A stretch of DNA of 64,000 nucleotides from Uloborus plumipes (lineage: Eukaryota > Arthropoda > Arachnida > Araneae > Uloboridae): contig JAXGGA010003412.1 of NCBI GenBank assembly GCA_038373865.1, positions 1-64,000 on the forward strand, given 5' to 3'. A program made the position numbers and the translations under genes. This document shows, piece after piece, positions 1-11,314 of this stretch. The notes beneath the pieces are model-generated. The model worked only from the letters and a program-made list of their open reading frames with translations, made no database searches and was not told where the DNA came from. How positions within the stretch are numbered: position 1 is the first letter of the stretch; each line of letters starts with the position of its first letter.

Positions 1-329
1 CTTTTCGTTTGATGTAGGATATTTTATGACAAATTTCATTTGATGGGCTACTAACTGAGCATGGTGATAAAGAGCTATTAATTTCAGCATCGAATTCCAT
101 TTTACCTTATTAACAGTTAAATATTTACAAAATAATTAAATAAATAATTTAATATAAAGCCATGCTTGAAGAATTAAAATCAGTGCAACTAATTTATTCC
201 CATACTGATCTTTACAAAACTGACATCTGTTTGAGCACTGATAAGAACTGACAAGAATAAGTTTACTTACTAAAATACTAGTTCACAGATACTATGAAGC
301 ACACATTCTATTTTCTACAAAATAATACT

Positions 330-496
330 GCAACAAAGAACAAGGGTATCCTCCTGTTTATAGCCATCAATCAGGAACATCTCAATCACAAGACTGGGTA
401 TTGATTATGAGACAAATATTCGAATTTCCTTTATTTTAATTGATTTTTCAAGAAATTCGTCAGTACTTACCCCTTTATACCCTTGTTCTTTGTTGC
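330..496. repeat. Short MITE-like inverted repeat
   Basis: Two perfect 20-bp inverted arms, GCAACAAAGAACAAGGGTAT at 330-349 and its reverse complement at 477-496, enclose about 127 bp of AT-rich DNA. This is the layout of a very short nonautonomous DNA element. I see no convincing target duplication, so the superfamily is unknown. Confidence 0.55.
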
Positions 497-1577
497 TTTG
501 TTCTATCAAGCACGAAAGCTTTGCATTGGTCAGCTAGTTGTCTGGATATTCCTGATTATTTTTAAAGCAATTTTAATGTTCCCAACAGATTTTTAATTTG
601 CCCCTTGGAAAAAATGGACCTAAACTATTTTTAAAAGATGCCTTAATCTTAATTTTAAAGGTTAAAATTAGTGATATGCACTGATTAATCGTCTGTAATT
701 GGCCACTTGACTGATTATATCAGCCAATTTTCGTTGCTTAATCGACTGATATGTCGCAAAACCGATGAAAAATTGTTCCTACATTAAAAATTATTTTTGC
801 TCAGAACAAGTAACTATGCTTTATGAATTTAAGCTGATTAATTGACTGTATTTAAAAAAAAAGAAATCTTCTTGCTTAAAACAAGAAATTACACGAAATG
901 GATTTATTACCCCTCGCCCTCACCAATAATTTCAACCTCTAACTGTTCCATTTGCTTCAAAATTTCCAAATTATCATGTTAAGGATGTGAACAATGTACT
1001 CATGTTTTTTTAATGAAAAGGAAAAGATAGAAGAAGTTACTAGGAAATTTGTGTGTGTGTTGTGTGTGAAAAAGACTTCATTTCAAAGGAAAAAGTAAGA
1101 AATGACTGATTTTGAAAAAAAAAAAGAGCTTAAAAGATTTTGACACATAAAAAAGGACCAGTTGCAAACCTTGGTATTCGAATTGGTATTATTTATGCCA
1201 ATTTTTTACAACAAAAAAAAAATCAGCCACATACAAACATAAACTTGATTACGACATTTCATCACGATGTATAAAGATAATATGAAGTCCAATATCAATA
1301 TGTATCGGTGCACATATACATTCCACACTTTAAATTAAAGTTGTCCTAATTTTTTGTCCTGATATTTTTTTTAATTTTGTGTTTTTTTCCGCAGGCTACT
1401 ATGAAGTGTGTTTGTGTAAGTGTTTTCGACTGTAATTTCATCGGTTGGGGGGGGGGGGTCGGAAGGAAAAGGTCAGTTTATCAGTGCTGTATTTTAATGC
1501 TGAAATAAAATGCGACAAAGTATTTCTAACTAATATTATTTATGTGGTAGCTTTAAACTCCTACTTCTACCTACATA
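497..1577. other. AT-rich stretch without recognised gene
   Basis: Only poly-A and poly-T runs, a short GT run near 1051-1067 and a poly-G run near 1446-1458. No coding frame with codon structure or splice signals stands out. Bases 1-329 look the same. Confidence 0.5.
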
Positions 1578-2164
1578 TCTTTACTAATAATATAAAGCAG
1601 TAGAGTTTGTTTGTTTGAACGCGCTAATCTCAGGAACTACAGGTTCGATTTGAAAAATTCTTTTTGTGTTGAATAGTCCATTTATCCAGAAAGACTTTAG
1701 GCTATAGTTTGAAAAGATTCGATAAGCGATTCGTTTTTTATTCGAATTCAAGGCAATTTTCACATAAATCGCCGAATACTGGGGTTAAAAATTACTTGCA
1801 CATATTAATGTTACATATCGTTGGAAGCAGAAAAATTTTGTCCGTCCTATGCAGTTTGTTCCGATTCTATAACTTAAACACAGCATGAGTTATTCAATTT
1901 TTAAACTTGCCTTTTGCAAGGCTTCACCCGATTTCTTGCAATACTTGGTTCATTAAAACCATCAATAAAAAATAAACTAATTATTCCACAGTTTTGATTT
2001 TTACGCCATTGGATAGAGCGATATTTTTAACCCCAGAATTGATTCGACTTACAGTCGAAGAACCAAGCTTTTATCTCCACTAGAAAAAAAGTTACAAGCG
2101 TTTGAACTTTGAGTTCGAAAACCTCTTTCCTGATCAAACTATTAACGTTTTATTGCATTGCTAT

Positions 2165-3521
2165 CAGGCGCGCACCCAGGAGGGGGCTTTGGGGGCTTAA
2201 GCCCCCCCTGAAAGATTCAAGTCATTAATAACTCAATATATACTACGTTTTAAAACCAGTAAAATAACAAATACACACACGGGTGATATATTCATTGTCT
2301 TTCTTAAAATCTTGGGGAAAGTGGGTCGTAAGTTCTCCCCTATAATATCCCCTGCCCAATTCTTCTATAATTTCTGAGAGATCAAGGCATTGTTTTCAAT
2401 CAAATCATTCATTGTTCATGCACAGGAGCAAGAATAGGGTCTCAGAAAGGCAGGCTGCCTCAAATCACAGAGCGTCTCATCATCAAAACTAAAATAGTTT
2501 TAATTTCGAGGATTTGTCATGGAGAATCATGATAGTTCGCAATGGCGAATTGTAGGTTTGAAAAATCATCATAATAAATTTTTAAATCTCCTATCTGTCT
2601 AAACAGAATTATATAAAACATATTTCATGCACATTTTTTAAATCCATTTCATCAGAGGCCCCCCCCCCCCCTCTTCATGGGAGATTCATCTTTTCATCAA
2701 AGATGACACAATAGCATTTTAAACAATACAATAGCATTTTAAAATTACAATAGCATTTTAAAATACTATGATGAAGTTTTAAAAATGCATTTTATAATAG
2801 CATTTTTAAAACTTCAATTTCCAAAAAGGTTCCAGGAAAGACTTTCGAACTGCCACACTTCTGAACATCACGAAAATCGTTTAAAATTGAGTTAGAAATT
2901 TTCGATTTCGACAAAAAAAAAAAAACCAAGGGAGAAATCCGAATCCCATCCTTTTCTCTAACAGATTCAATTGCGTTTTTAAGACATCAATTTTGGAAAA
3001 TTTCCGATTGAGAGTGGTAGAACCCCATTCTTCCGAAGATTATCTGAGATTATTATGCATTTCGTTTTTAAAATTTCAACATCAAAAAATTTGTAGTGAA
3101 ATGTTCCAAAATTCCCATTTCATTTCCTAATGTCTTCAAATGGGGTCTACTATAGTGTTTCTCGGACATCAATTTCGAAAATTTTCAGTGGGAGAGCCCC
3201 CCAACTCGAGCTCTTCCTAAGATTAACCGTCATCTAAAATTTCATAGTTATTTTTTTCTGGAGGTATTTATCCCCATTTTTTCTATTTTTAATGACGCTG
3301 TTTTCCGTATCGAAACTAACAAAAAAAAAAAAAAAGCTTTAGAATATTTTTTTTTCGGGGAGAAAAACAAATAAATAGAAAGAAAGCGGGGTGGGTGGGG
3401 GGGGGGGGGGGTAATCTATTAAAGTTTAGTTTTTTTTTTATCCAATAGCCTCTGGACATTAAACTGGTACTGTGTGTCAGAAATTAGCCCCCTCTTAAAC
3501 TAAATCCTGGGTGCGCCCCTG
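2165..3521. mobile_element. Nonautonomous hAT element nested in Helitron
   Basis: Terminal inverted repeats CAGGCGCGCACCCAGGA and CAGGGGCGCACCCAGGA (right end read on the other strand) are flanked by an 8-bp target duplication, ATTGCTAT at 2157-2164 and GTTGCTAT at 3522-3529 (7 of 8 match). Size, CAG start and 8-bp duplication are standard for hAT. The interior is AT-rich with poly-C/poly-G and poly-A runs and no transposase frame. It is younger than the surrounding Helitron, which it splits. Confidence 0.8.
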
Positions 3522-3954
3522 GTTGCTATGGCGACATCTTTTAAATTCATTGTTGGTGTCCTTTTCTTCATTTCGTTTCTTAAAAGTATTTCATTTCACT
3601 TCGTTTCAACAAGGCAAGTAATGCAATCGTCCGTGTTTCACTTGAATTCCTGCCTACTTAATGACTTTTTTTTTTTTCTGGTACCATTTTGAAAATGTGT
3701 TTCAAATTAAATTGTAATTCATGTTTTTAGCAGGGATTTTTTTTTTGGCTGCGATCTAAATATTAAAACAACTTTTCTGTTTGGAATTTTGCAATTAACG
3801 TTACAGGAAGAGAGCGGTTTGGAAATATTTGTTTTTGGTAGGGAATTGTATTTGTTTATTAGGGAGAGTGTTAAATATGTGCTACTTGACATTGTTTTTA
3901 TTCCTAAGGAAGCATGTGCAAATAATGCGATTGACTTTTTGATGCGGGAAAGTT

Positions 3955-4190
3955 TTTTAGCGAGCCGCTTTAGCGGGGAGTAGTTTTTTGAAACCGGTTT
4001 CGTTAAAACTTTCCTCCCTCCTTTAAATGCGAGCCGCCTTGGCGGCGAGTAATTTGTTTCAACTTTCCTTACTACTTTAAAGGCGAGTCGCCTTGGCGGC
4101 GAGTAGTTTGCTGAAACTTTCCTCGCTACTTTAAAGGCGAGCTGCCTTGGCGGTTATATATCATTATATACCGCCTTGACGGCGAGTAGT
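3955..4190 (+). repeat. Tandem hairpin repeats in Helitron 3' region
   Basis: Four imperfect units each contain a GCGAGCCGCCTTGGCGGCGA-like core, starting near 3960, 4029, 4083 and 4137 (spacing about 70, 54 and 54 bp). Each core can fold into a short GCCGCC/GGCGGC hairpin. The array ends just before the Helitron terminal hairpin. Confidence 0.7.
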
Positions 4191-4526
4191 TTATTTAAAT
4201 TTTCATCACTACTTTAATGCCCGTGCAACGCCGGGCCCCACATCTAGTACTGAATATGCTAGAAATATTTTTTCAAATATTATTTCGGCGTAAACGCAGC
4301 GCTGTTCCATTCCTACCAAATCTCACCTAATCTTCATAGAACTTCTTTTACGAATATATAATTTTCTTGATGATGTTTTCGCTGTATATGGGATTTTTTT
4401 CGAAAAGAAGTGGTAGCTTTGCTCCCAGTTGATCAAGGGCGGTTCTAAAATGTTTCAAGGGAGTGGCGATCGATTTTATTACGTATCCTTTGCTATGCAT
4501 CTTGGTTTACCACGTCATTTGGTTGG

Positions 4527-5080
4527 TCCAGTGCCCTCCTACCCTTCTTAGAAAACGATTTTTCTCATTTTTCAAAAAATTAAAATTTCAAAATATTTGT
4601 TTTTTCACGATTGTAAATATAAAATTTGTCCAGTGCCCTCCTACCCTTCTTAGAAAACGATTTTTCTCATTTTTCAAAAAATTAAAATTTCCAAATATTT
4701 TTTTTTTTTTTTTTTTTCACGATTGTAAATGTAAAATATTGAACCTTCAGATTTCTTTTTCGGCTTAAATGAAAGCTGTTCAAATGTAATATGATTACAT
4801 GTTCATTTTTTGTCTTGTAGAACTAGAATTTACGTCGATATTTGGTCAAAAATATGATCGAAGCATTTTTTTTTTTTTTTTCAATTTTCGCAAAAAATCA
4901 AATTGTTGAAGTACGATATCTCCTAAACTTTTCGTCCTACAGAATGCCACTTAAGCTTAAATTGTTGCAAATTTAGTGTTCTTTGAAATGGTTAGCTACA
5001 TGTATCATTAAAAGTTGCGTAGTATAGGAGTAATAAAGGGAAATCTGAAAAAAGTCGAGATAAGACAACAGAAAATACGA
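4527..5080. repeat. Interspersed repeat copy 1 with internal tandem duplication
   Basis: A unit of about 102 bp starting GTCCAGTGCCCTCCTACCCT occurs twice head to tail (about 4527-4627 and 4628-4740). The rest, through about 5080, aligns by eye with 6225-6660 in the same orientation, sharing phrases such as TTTTTGTCTTGTAGAA and TTGTTGAA with AATTTAGTGTTCTTT. It is a diverged interspersed repeat of unknown class. The long frame across it is only a by-product of the duplication. Confidence 0.6.
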
Positions 5081-5639
5081 ACCATCTCCATATAGAATTT
5101 CTCTAAGCCGAATCCTATACCCGGTCGAAACTCGCTCATTTCTTTATCGAATTGCATGAAAATTTATGATTTTGAAGCTTATCCCGCGGGCTATTGACGA
5201 AAATTAGACCCACCCTCTAAAAAGTGTCGGTTCGTTTTTTATTCGAACTTCAATTTTTGGGCACAAAATTGACTCTATCTAGCGAAATAATTGTCGTATC
5301 GTCTCCATTTTGATTTCATTCGAAAGATTAAAAAAAATGCGTTCTCTCTCTCTTTAGAACGTTTCTCCGCCAGCGCCGCGTAACGGGAATCTCGAAAATC
5401 CACGTTTAAGCGACTTATAAGCGATTGAAGTTTGAAAAAGTTAAATTTTTTGCTCAACTGTTAAAATCGTTACCATTGTTGTTCAAATCAATTTTAAATG
5501 CGACATTTCAAGCCAAGGCTTAGCTCGGTAAACCTTAATTGTAACTTTTATTGTTTCAAAATACTATGGTAGTTTTGCGATAACGTTAGTATTTAGTTTA
5601 GTAGTAGCCTTGGGTATTTGATTTTAATATAGGGTATCA

Positions 5640-6098
5640 CTTTTGTAGTAGTTGTAAACGTGAACGTGTCTTTGATCTCTTTGAAAAGTTGTCAGAACGA
5701 CGGCAGTTGATGGCGATGTTGTGCAAACGTACAAGATTTTACAATGCCAAGGAACAGAGTACCAACAGGCAGACTAACAGGAAGGTGTCTACTACCTAGA
5801 CAATATTAGACAATTCAACAATGCTTTGGCCTTCGCTTCAGTCAAAGTGGACTCAGTTAACATTCCTGGCAGAGGTCCATATTGTTTTAAACTACATGGT
5901 CAAGTGTACCATATGATCGGGAACTTGCAACCTCCGGCAGGGACTACACCAACTTACGCTGGACTTTTCTTTATAGATTTCGACACTGCGCTGCAACTTC
6001 GGGCAGATAATGAAGCCAATAAAAATTGTCGTATTAAATTTTAAGTTTAGAGTTTTTTTTTTTTTTTTTTTTTGCGGAATTCCGCACGGGTCACCTAG
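5640..6098 (+). mobile_element. 3' fragment of a Helitron with perfect terminal hairpin
   Basis: The 3' end is textbook: a perfect 12-bp palindrome GCGGAATTCCGC at 6074-6085, then ACGGGTCAC and CTAG (6095-6098) followed by T. Upstream lies sequence coding for part of the Rep N-terminal region. No matching TC 5' end was recognised, so the left limit is approximate and the element looks truncated. Confidence 0.65.
5782..6044 (+). pseudogene. Helitron Rep/helicase N-terminal domain fragment
   Basis: Translation from 5782 gives the conserved Helitron N-terminal block: NNALAFASV, then GPYCFKLHGQVYHMIGNL, then YAGLFFIDFDTA and LQLRADNEANKN. In complete elements this block precedes the rolling-circle Rep nuclease and a Pif1-type helicase. 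Here translation ends at a stop at 6042-6044, about 30 bp before the Helitron terminal hairpin, so Rep and helicase are missing. The residue order matches the family closely; upstream coding sequence (about 5680-5780) is present only in broken form. It cannot encode a working enzyme. Confidence 0.75.
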
Positions 6099-6214
6099 TC
6101 ATAACTAAAGCAAAACAAAGAGCGAAATTTATCGGTAAGGTTTTTCTTTACATTATTAAAATAATATTGTAAAGGGTAACACTTTTAAATAATATTTTAA
6201 TAGTGTTGCCCTTT

Positions 6215-6660
6215 TTTACCATTCCATGCATTTTTTTAATTTTTCCATTGTCCTCTTATTCTTATTAAAAAACAATTTTCCGCATCTCTCAAAAAAATTA
6301 AAATTTTCGCATATTTGTTTTTTCGCGATTGTAAATGGAATATTACACATACAGACTTTCTGCTTAAATGAAAGCTGATTAAATGTACTGTAATTACATG
6401 TCAAATTTTTGTCTTGTAGAATCAGAATTTATGTCAAAAATATGATTGAAGCATAATTTTTTTCATTTTTCGCAAAAAATCACCGATTTTCGACGAACGA
6501 TATCTTTCAAACTATTAGTCCTACAGAGCGCCAATTGATCTTGACTTGTTGAAAATTTAGTGTTCTTTAAAATGGGTACGCACGTATAACATCAAATGTT
6601 GCATAGTTTACGACTTACGAGTTATAAAGGAAAAACTGAAATAAGTCGGCAAATTTCGCA
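6215..6660. repeat. Interspersed repeat copy 2
   Basis: Diverged direct copy of 4527-5080, in the same orientation. Just upstream, about 6172-6220, is a small hairpin formed by AAAGGGTAACACT and AGTGTTGCCCTTT. The two copies bracket the Helitron fragment at 5640-6098. Confidence 0.5.
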
Positions 6661-6769
6661 GCGAGCACAAGCTTTAGAAAACTTCAAAACACTACCCTAA
6701 GTGAACTAAACAGCACATTAAAAATTCAGAACTACATCGCGATTTGCGATTTTATTGTCTAATATGGCT

Positions 6770-6986
6770 GGATAAGGATATCGAAAAATTAAAAAGTGAA
6801 AAGTAGGGTTTGAACCCTACTTTCCAATTTTTAATTTTTCGATATTTATTTTACTTTTTTTTCTCTTTTTGACTTTTTTTGGACTTCGGGATATTTTCTG
6901 AATGCATTCAGTCACTTTCAATGCTTTTTCGTCTTTCTTTTATTTTTAACGGGGAAAAAGTAGGCTAAAAACGAAGCCTCTTCACA
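6770..6986 (+). repeat. 3' fragment of GGAAAGTAGGCTAAAA repeat family
   Basis: The block CTACTTTCCAATTTTTAATT, then CGATATTTATTT, then TTTTTAACGGGG and AAGTAGGCTAAAA matches the 3' ends of larger copies ending near 49978, 61499 and 62583. Its left border contains a strong hairpin: about 33-bp arms around 6777-6849, including AAAGTAGGGTT and AACCCTACTTT. Only the tail of the element is present here. Confidence 0.6.
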
Positions 6987-7607
6987 CACACACACACCAG
7001 TTTGAAAATTGTTCATTTCCGATTACTTTTGAAGCATGTCCACGTCCATTACATTTCGTTTTCAGAACATTTATTTCCGCCAAAAATGTATCCTAAGTGT
7101 TTTTCCTTCCTTCCTAAGTGTTGTCTTTCTTCATATTTACTAAGAATTTTTAGTTTTGTTAATTTTTTTTTTTGAAGTTATGCATGTACATTTAAATTTT
7201 CACTTTTTGTAAAACTTCCTAAGATTTTTTTTCGTTTGTTTTGGTCTTCTTGTTCCACTTTTTTATTTGCTGCAGTATAATGTAGTAAAGCTTTTGTAGC
7301 ACATCATTTTTACTCCCCCACCCTAAAAAAAACCTTTTTTATTACTTGTCTTTTTGTAATAAACTGCAATTCAAAATTTTCAAACTTAAAATGAAAATTA
7401 ATAAAGCCAAATATTTCATAACTTAATAGTTTTCTGCATTATATTTCAGTAAAATATTTTTACGCTTGCTTGGTAAAAATAACAAGTTACAATCTCACGA
7501 AAAAATTTAACTAATTTTAAGTGTTTGACGAAATTTCGGAGCTGAAAATTATTTAATTAATAGTATAATGTGCAATTACTTTTGACTTTTTAATGAATGA
7601 GTACTTG
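6987..7607. other. AT-rich intergenic stretch
   Basis: A short CA run (about 6984-6998), poly-T tracts and no coding signal that I can support. Confidence 0.4.
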
Positions 7608-8260
7608 CAGGGATCAAAGTCGTCCTACATTTCCTATAAATCCTATATATTTCAAAAAAGGTCAAAAACCGTCCTATATTTCCTATAAATCCTATATTTG
7701 AAGTGAAAATCCTATATTCATTGTTTCTACTCTTCAAAAAGGTCCTTGAGGGAAAAAAAAGGGTAATTTTCAGAAACTTCAGATTTTATTTATTTTGCAT
7801 TTTGCAAATATTTCGCTGTTTTTGACGATTTGAAGTTATTTTCACACATGCTACTTAAGATAAACTTATTTTATGTTTAATTTCAGTAAAGTAGAAAGAA
7901 TTTATTTTTAGAATCATGGCAATATTGAATTTATTCGGACTTTGCGAAAAAATTGCATCTTGTGTTTAAGATTTTAATCTTTTTGCACCTTTTAAATTTT
8001 TGAACAATTAGTTGTAATTTTCACGGACATTACCTTATTTTTTATTGTATTTTGTGTTTAATTTTATTAAATAACATTTTTTTTTAATGGGAAATATTTT
8101 TCCAGATCCTAGTATATACACATATATTTTCATCAATGCGCCCTTAAAGATAATTTTTTATGGTGTGTATGCAAAATTGAATAATTATTTCTCTTTTTCT
8201 TTATGTCCTATGTTTTTTTTTCAAAAATGTCCTATATTTTGTTAGGCACTTTGATCCCTG
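7608..8260. mobile_element. hAT-like MITE with CCTATA motif clusters
   Basis: Perfect 13-bp inverted ends CAGGGATCAAAGT at 7608 and ACTTTGATCCCTG ending at 8260. The flanks TACTTG (7602-7607) and TGCTTG (8261-8266) are an imperfect duplication, so the duplication length is unsure. Both subterminal regions carry repeated TCCTATATTT and TCCTATAAATCC motifs, clustered at 7620-7730 and 8205-8240. No coding capacity. Confidence 0.65.
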
Positions 8261-8512
8261 TGCTTGAATTAATTATAAAAAAATTTCTTTTATGTTCTTG
8301 TACCAAGGACAATTTTACCAATATTAATCCCTTCGGCCCTGAATTTTTAATTGGGTAGATAAAAAATCAATGAGTGGTTATATATGCTATAATGCATGCA
8401 AATATGTCAAATATGTAATATTATGAGATTCTACCAATTACGGAACTAATTAAAAAGTGTTCTAATAGTAGGACACTAGGTTGTTATTAAGTAAAAAAGA
8501 GAACATTTATTT

Positions 8513-8914
8513 CTAAGTATATTTACACTTATTTGGTGTGAATATTTTTGAAACAATTCCTTTACGCATGAAAACATGATACATTTCACATTTTTCATAA
8601 TAAGAAGTTGTTTTATAGGTGAAACCTAATTTGCACCTCTGCTGTTTCGAACTTCTCTCAATCATGTGATTTATTAAATCATACCTCACATCTCCACAGG
8701 GTCTAACAGCTGGGTTTAATTTTTTCTTCGCTGGTGGTACAGCAGGACTATTTCCTGATGGCCTCCCACGTTTAGTAGCGGCTGTTGCTTGTTTTGCAAA
8801 TGCCGACGTTTCTGCTACATCAAACGTGAAATCGAGCAAATCCATTTGATCTTTACGTGTAATTCCTAACGAAGCGGCATCATGTTTATACTCTAACCAA
8901 GAGTTTGTTATAGC
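8513..8914 (-). pseudogene. piggyBac transposase C-terminal fragment
   Basis: From 8914 down to the stop at 8513 this reads 133 residues. They begin AITNSWLEYKHDAASLG and continue to RKDQMDLLDFTFDVAE, a stretch characteristic of the piggyBac C-terminal region. Next come a basic linker (KRGRPSG, PPAKKK) and a cysteine/histidine-rich tail (RYDLINHMIE, KQQRCKL, YYEKCEMY). In full proteins that tail is a zinc-binding domain recognising transposon ends; some expected Cys positions seem changed here. The catalytic core upstream is deleted, and the fragment is out of frame with the N-terminal piece at the deletion joint. Confidence 0.85.
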
Positions 8915-9087
8915 CGTACTGAAATAATGGAATCTTTCTCTTCATCAGGTATCAAGTGCGGCAAACCATAATTTGATGGCTGCCATTCATCATCAGACCC
9001 ATCTAAGTCTACATCTTCTAAATCAGAATCATCCAGACTATTTAGGCACTGAATGGCTTCCAACAAGGACAACTTTTTACTTCGCAT
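8908..9087 (-). pseudogene. piggyBac transposase N-terminal fragment
   Basis: Starting at the ATG at 9085-9087, 59 codons read MRSKKLSLLEAIQCLNSL, followed by an acidic stretch with DDSDLEDVDLDGSDDEW. Short acidic N-termini of this kind are usual in piggyBac-type transposases. The frame runs into a stop at 8908-8910, right at the deletion junction where the C-terminal coding part begins two bases out of phase. Confidence 0.7.
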
Positions 9088-9851
9088 ATTGGCTAATCAA
9101 ATAAGAATGCATTTCAGTGTGCGTAATTTGATATAAATAGACAATAATATGCATCTACTTATTCAATAACTTCCTTAAAATATAAAAACTATAGTCATGA
9201 GGCAATAATTAAACAGAAAGTAGTGTTTTGTTTAAAAATGAAACATGATTTTAGCACTACTAAGCACCTTATGTACTCTTAATACATGAAGAAGAATGGG
9301 CCATATGTGCTCCAAGGCCTGATGTCCTATTAGTAGAACAGATATAAAAATCGTAATAACAATTAAATTTACAATTATTTTTTTCATTAAAAGTACTAAA
9401 CTGGTCATGAAGAGTCTATTTGGTGCTGTGGAATTTTTATTAGGTGCAGGAAATTACATTTAATAGCATTTTGAGAAGTAATAAAAGCTTCATTTACCTT
9501 TTTGCTGCAAGTGGTGAGAAACCGACATTATCTTCTCTGCAGAACACATGCTGAAATCTACTGAGCAAAAATGGTACCATTTATGAATTCTTACAGGTAT
9601 TATGAGTAATCCACTGTATTTTGAAGTTAAAATTCTTAAAAAGGAAGAATGTAGAGCATTGTGAAGATTTGTTCTAATAATAGAACGCCAGGGCCGAAGG
9701 GGTTAAGTTTTAAAGGTTGAAGACTTTTTTTCTTTTTTTTCATAATCCTCTTTTTGATGCATTGTTGCCTACGAAATTTGTACAATAGACCTTTTGGATA
9801 TAATGAAAAAAAAAGAAAAAAATTTGAGAACAACAAGTTTTGTTCGAAACG

Positions 9852-9857
9852 TTTATT
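9852..9857 (-). terminator. Putative poly(A) signal of the innexin gene
   Basis: AATAAA on the minus strand (TTTATT on plus), about 70 bp downstream of the innexin stop codon. It is the closest canonical signal; use is inferred from position only. Confidence 0.5.
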
Positions 9858-9926
9858 ATTGTTGAAACATTATTGTAATTGAATTAATGCGGGTAATCAA
9901 ATAAAGATCTGAAACATACATATGTC

Positions 9927-10751
9927 TTACTTCATTTTCCCTTGTAGTTTAACTACAAGATCTGCAATTACATCGCGAAAGTATATTTCATCCATATTTT
10001 GTCCCAAAAAGTAAATAAAAAGGAAGTCCGCCATGTTGCCAGTTTCAATTATTACTCTGAAATCTTCACCACGTACGTTTTCGAAGTGAGATTTTAGGAG
10101 ATGTAGACGGAATGGTTTCACTGAAAACATTACCGCTTTTAATATCAGTGTGAACGATGTGATGATCAGCAATGCAATGAGCCAAAACCACAGAAAGAGG
10201 AAAACTTTCTCGTTCACAACATTAACCGCCAGTACGCACAAAAACGAAACTGACCGGACTTTCCCGGTTTCTCCCAAATAGCGGTACGTGCAGCATGTCA
10301 CTCTGGGGAACAATCTTGAGAAGGGATCCGTGGCTTTTGCAGGTCCGAGTCGGAAAAAGGTCAGTGCCTCGACCCCGTAATAGTAAAACTCACCAAAGAA
10401 GATGCTGTTGAGCAGTTGCATTTGGCCGATGACATTGACCAGGCAGAGTAATTCACACGCCAAGTATTTGACGACATAAAATCTGTTCATACACCAACGA
10501 TTCCTCAGATGATCCACTATCAGTTCCCTGCATTTGTTCCTTTCATCTTTAGAGCAGAATCTTATGTCACGCTCTAAAAGCCAAGCGATTTTCCCGCCTT
10601 CAATGTTCTTCCAAAGCCAGTGCGGGAAGTAGAAGAATATTGCTTGGAGAAACAATATTAATCCAACCCATTGGTAGTACGTGTAGTAGCGATACGAATC
10701 CTTTTCTGCAGAGTGTGAAACGATGCCTGGATGAGGAGCTCCTTGACTTGG
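9927..10751 (-). CDS. Innexin, coding exon 2 (C-terminal 274 residues)
   Basis: Innexins form arthropod gap-junction channels and hemichannels in the plasma membrane. This exon begins after a clear acceptor (TTTTTCTTCAG before 10751) and reads PSQGAPHPGIVS, then the family signature YYQWV, the second transmembrane segment with LFLQAIFFYFPHWLWK, the cytoplasmic loop, and the third segment with LCLVNVIGQMQLLN. The second extracellular loop follows, with FPRVTCCTYRYLGETG and LCVLAVNVVNEK, then the fourth segment FLFLWFWLIALLI and a C-terminal tail with FLGQNMDEIYFRDVI. The loop cysteines typical of the family are present and the frame is intact to TAA at 9927-9929. Joined in phase 0 to 18896-19147 it makes 358 residues, within the usual innexin size. 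Which paralogue this is cannot be told. Confidence 0.93.
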   Translation of the reverse strand, partial: PSQGAPHPGIVSHSAEKDSYRYYTYYQWVGLILFLQAIFFYFPHWLWKNIEGGKIAWLLERDIRFCSKDERNKCRELIVDHLRNRWCMNRFYVVKYLACELLCLVNVIGQMQLLNSIFFGEFYYYGVEALTFFRLGPAKATDPFSRLFPRVTCCTYRYLGETGKVRSVSFLCVLAVNVVNEKVFLFLWFWLIALLIITSFTLILKAVMFSVKPFRLHLLKSHFENVRGEDFRVIIETGNMADFLFIYFLGQNMDEIYFRDVIADLVVKLQGKMK

Positions 10752-11314
10752 CTGAAGAAAAACATGTATTTAAGAGTATAAATGATAAAGCAATCTGAAT
10801 TCATCATGATACTAAAGAAAACTACCAAAAGTTACAACGTGCAACATGAGCTATGCTTTCGATCATGGGCGGAGTTAAGGGGGGGGCTAAGCCCCCCTGG
10901 CCAGGTTATTAGCCCCCCCCCCCGAAGAAAAAAATACCTTTTTTTTTTAAATTAATAAATACGTACGCCATTCATGACAAATAACACCGAGAAGATCATG
11001 CAATCATTTGGAAACCTGGGTGATAGCGCTTATTACCCCCCCCCCCCTGAAGAAAAAAGAATATAAACGAGACAAAGTTTTCTTTCAACATTAGCAGTTG
11101 CCATCGCTCTTCCAAAAAAACCCTCCTAAGAACTAAAAGATAGTTTTGCTCAGCATTGAACATTCTACGAGACTTTTCTCTTTAGCTTATGCTCTGCTCT
11201 ACTAATTTTTGTTCATAGTACATCCGTTAACGATATCAAACGGTGAATCTTCCTACTGAACTATTTTGCTGGGAAACTAAGTGATGTATGTGTTTTTATC
11301 TCGTGCCTCCGGTC

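Larger units (their letters stand above)
1578..4247 (+). mobile_element. Nonautonomous Helitron with nested hAT element
   Basis: The left end reads TCTTTACTAATAATATAAAG after an A. The right end is CTAG at 4244-4247 followed by T, matching insertion between A and T as known for Helitrons. About 8 bp before CTAG lies a hairpin with arms GCCCG and CGGGC (4219-4236). The subterminal text (TTTGTTTGTTTGAACGCGC) is typical of a widespread arthropod Helitron family. No Rep or helicase frame is present, so it would depend on a partner element. It contains a hAT insertion (2165-3521) and a short tandem array close to the 3' end. Confidence 0.8.
8328..9702 (-). mobile_element. Internally deleted piggyBac element
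   Basis: Ends TCCCTTCGGCCCTG (left) and, on the opposite strand, CCCCTTCGGCCCTG (right) are flanked by TTAA at 8324-8327 and 9703-9706. TTAA duplication is the piggyBac hallmark. On the minus strand it keeps the first codons and the C-terminal part of a transposase but lacks the middle, including the DDD catalytic core. That makes it a nonautonomous deletion derivative. Confidence 0.9.

Noticed and set aside
4463..4768. 101-codon frame with internal peptide repeat
   Set aside because: It covers the 102-bp tandem duplication and poly-T; peptide repetition merely reflects the DNA duplication.
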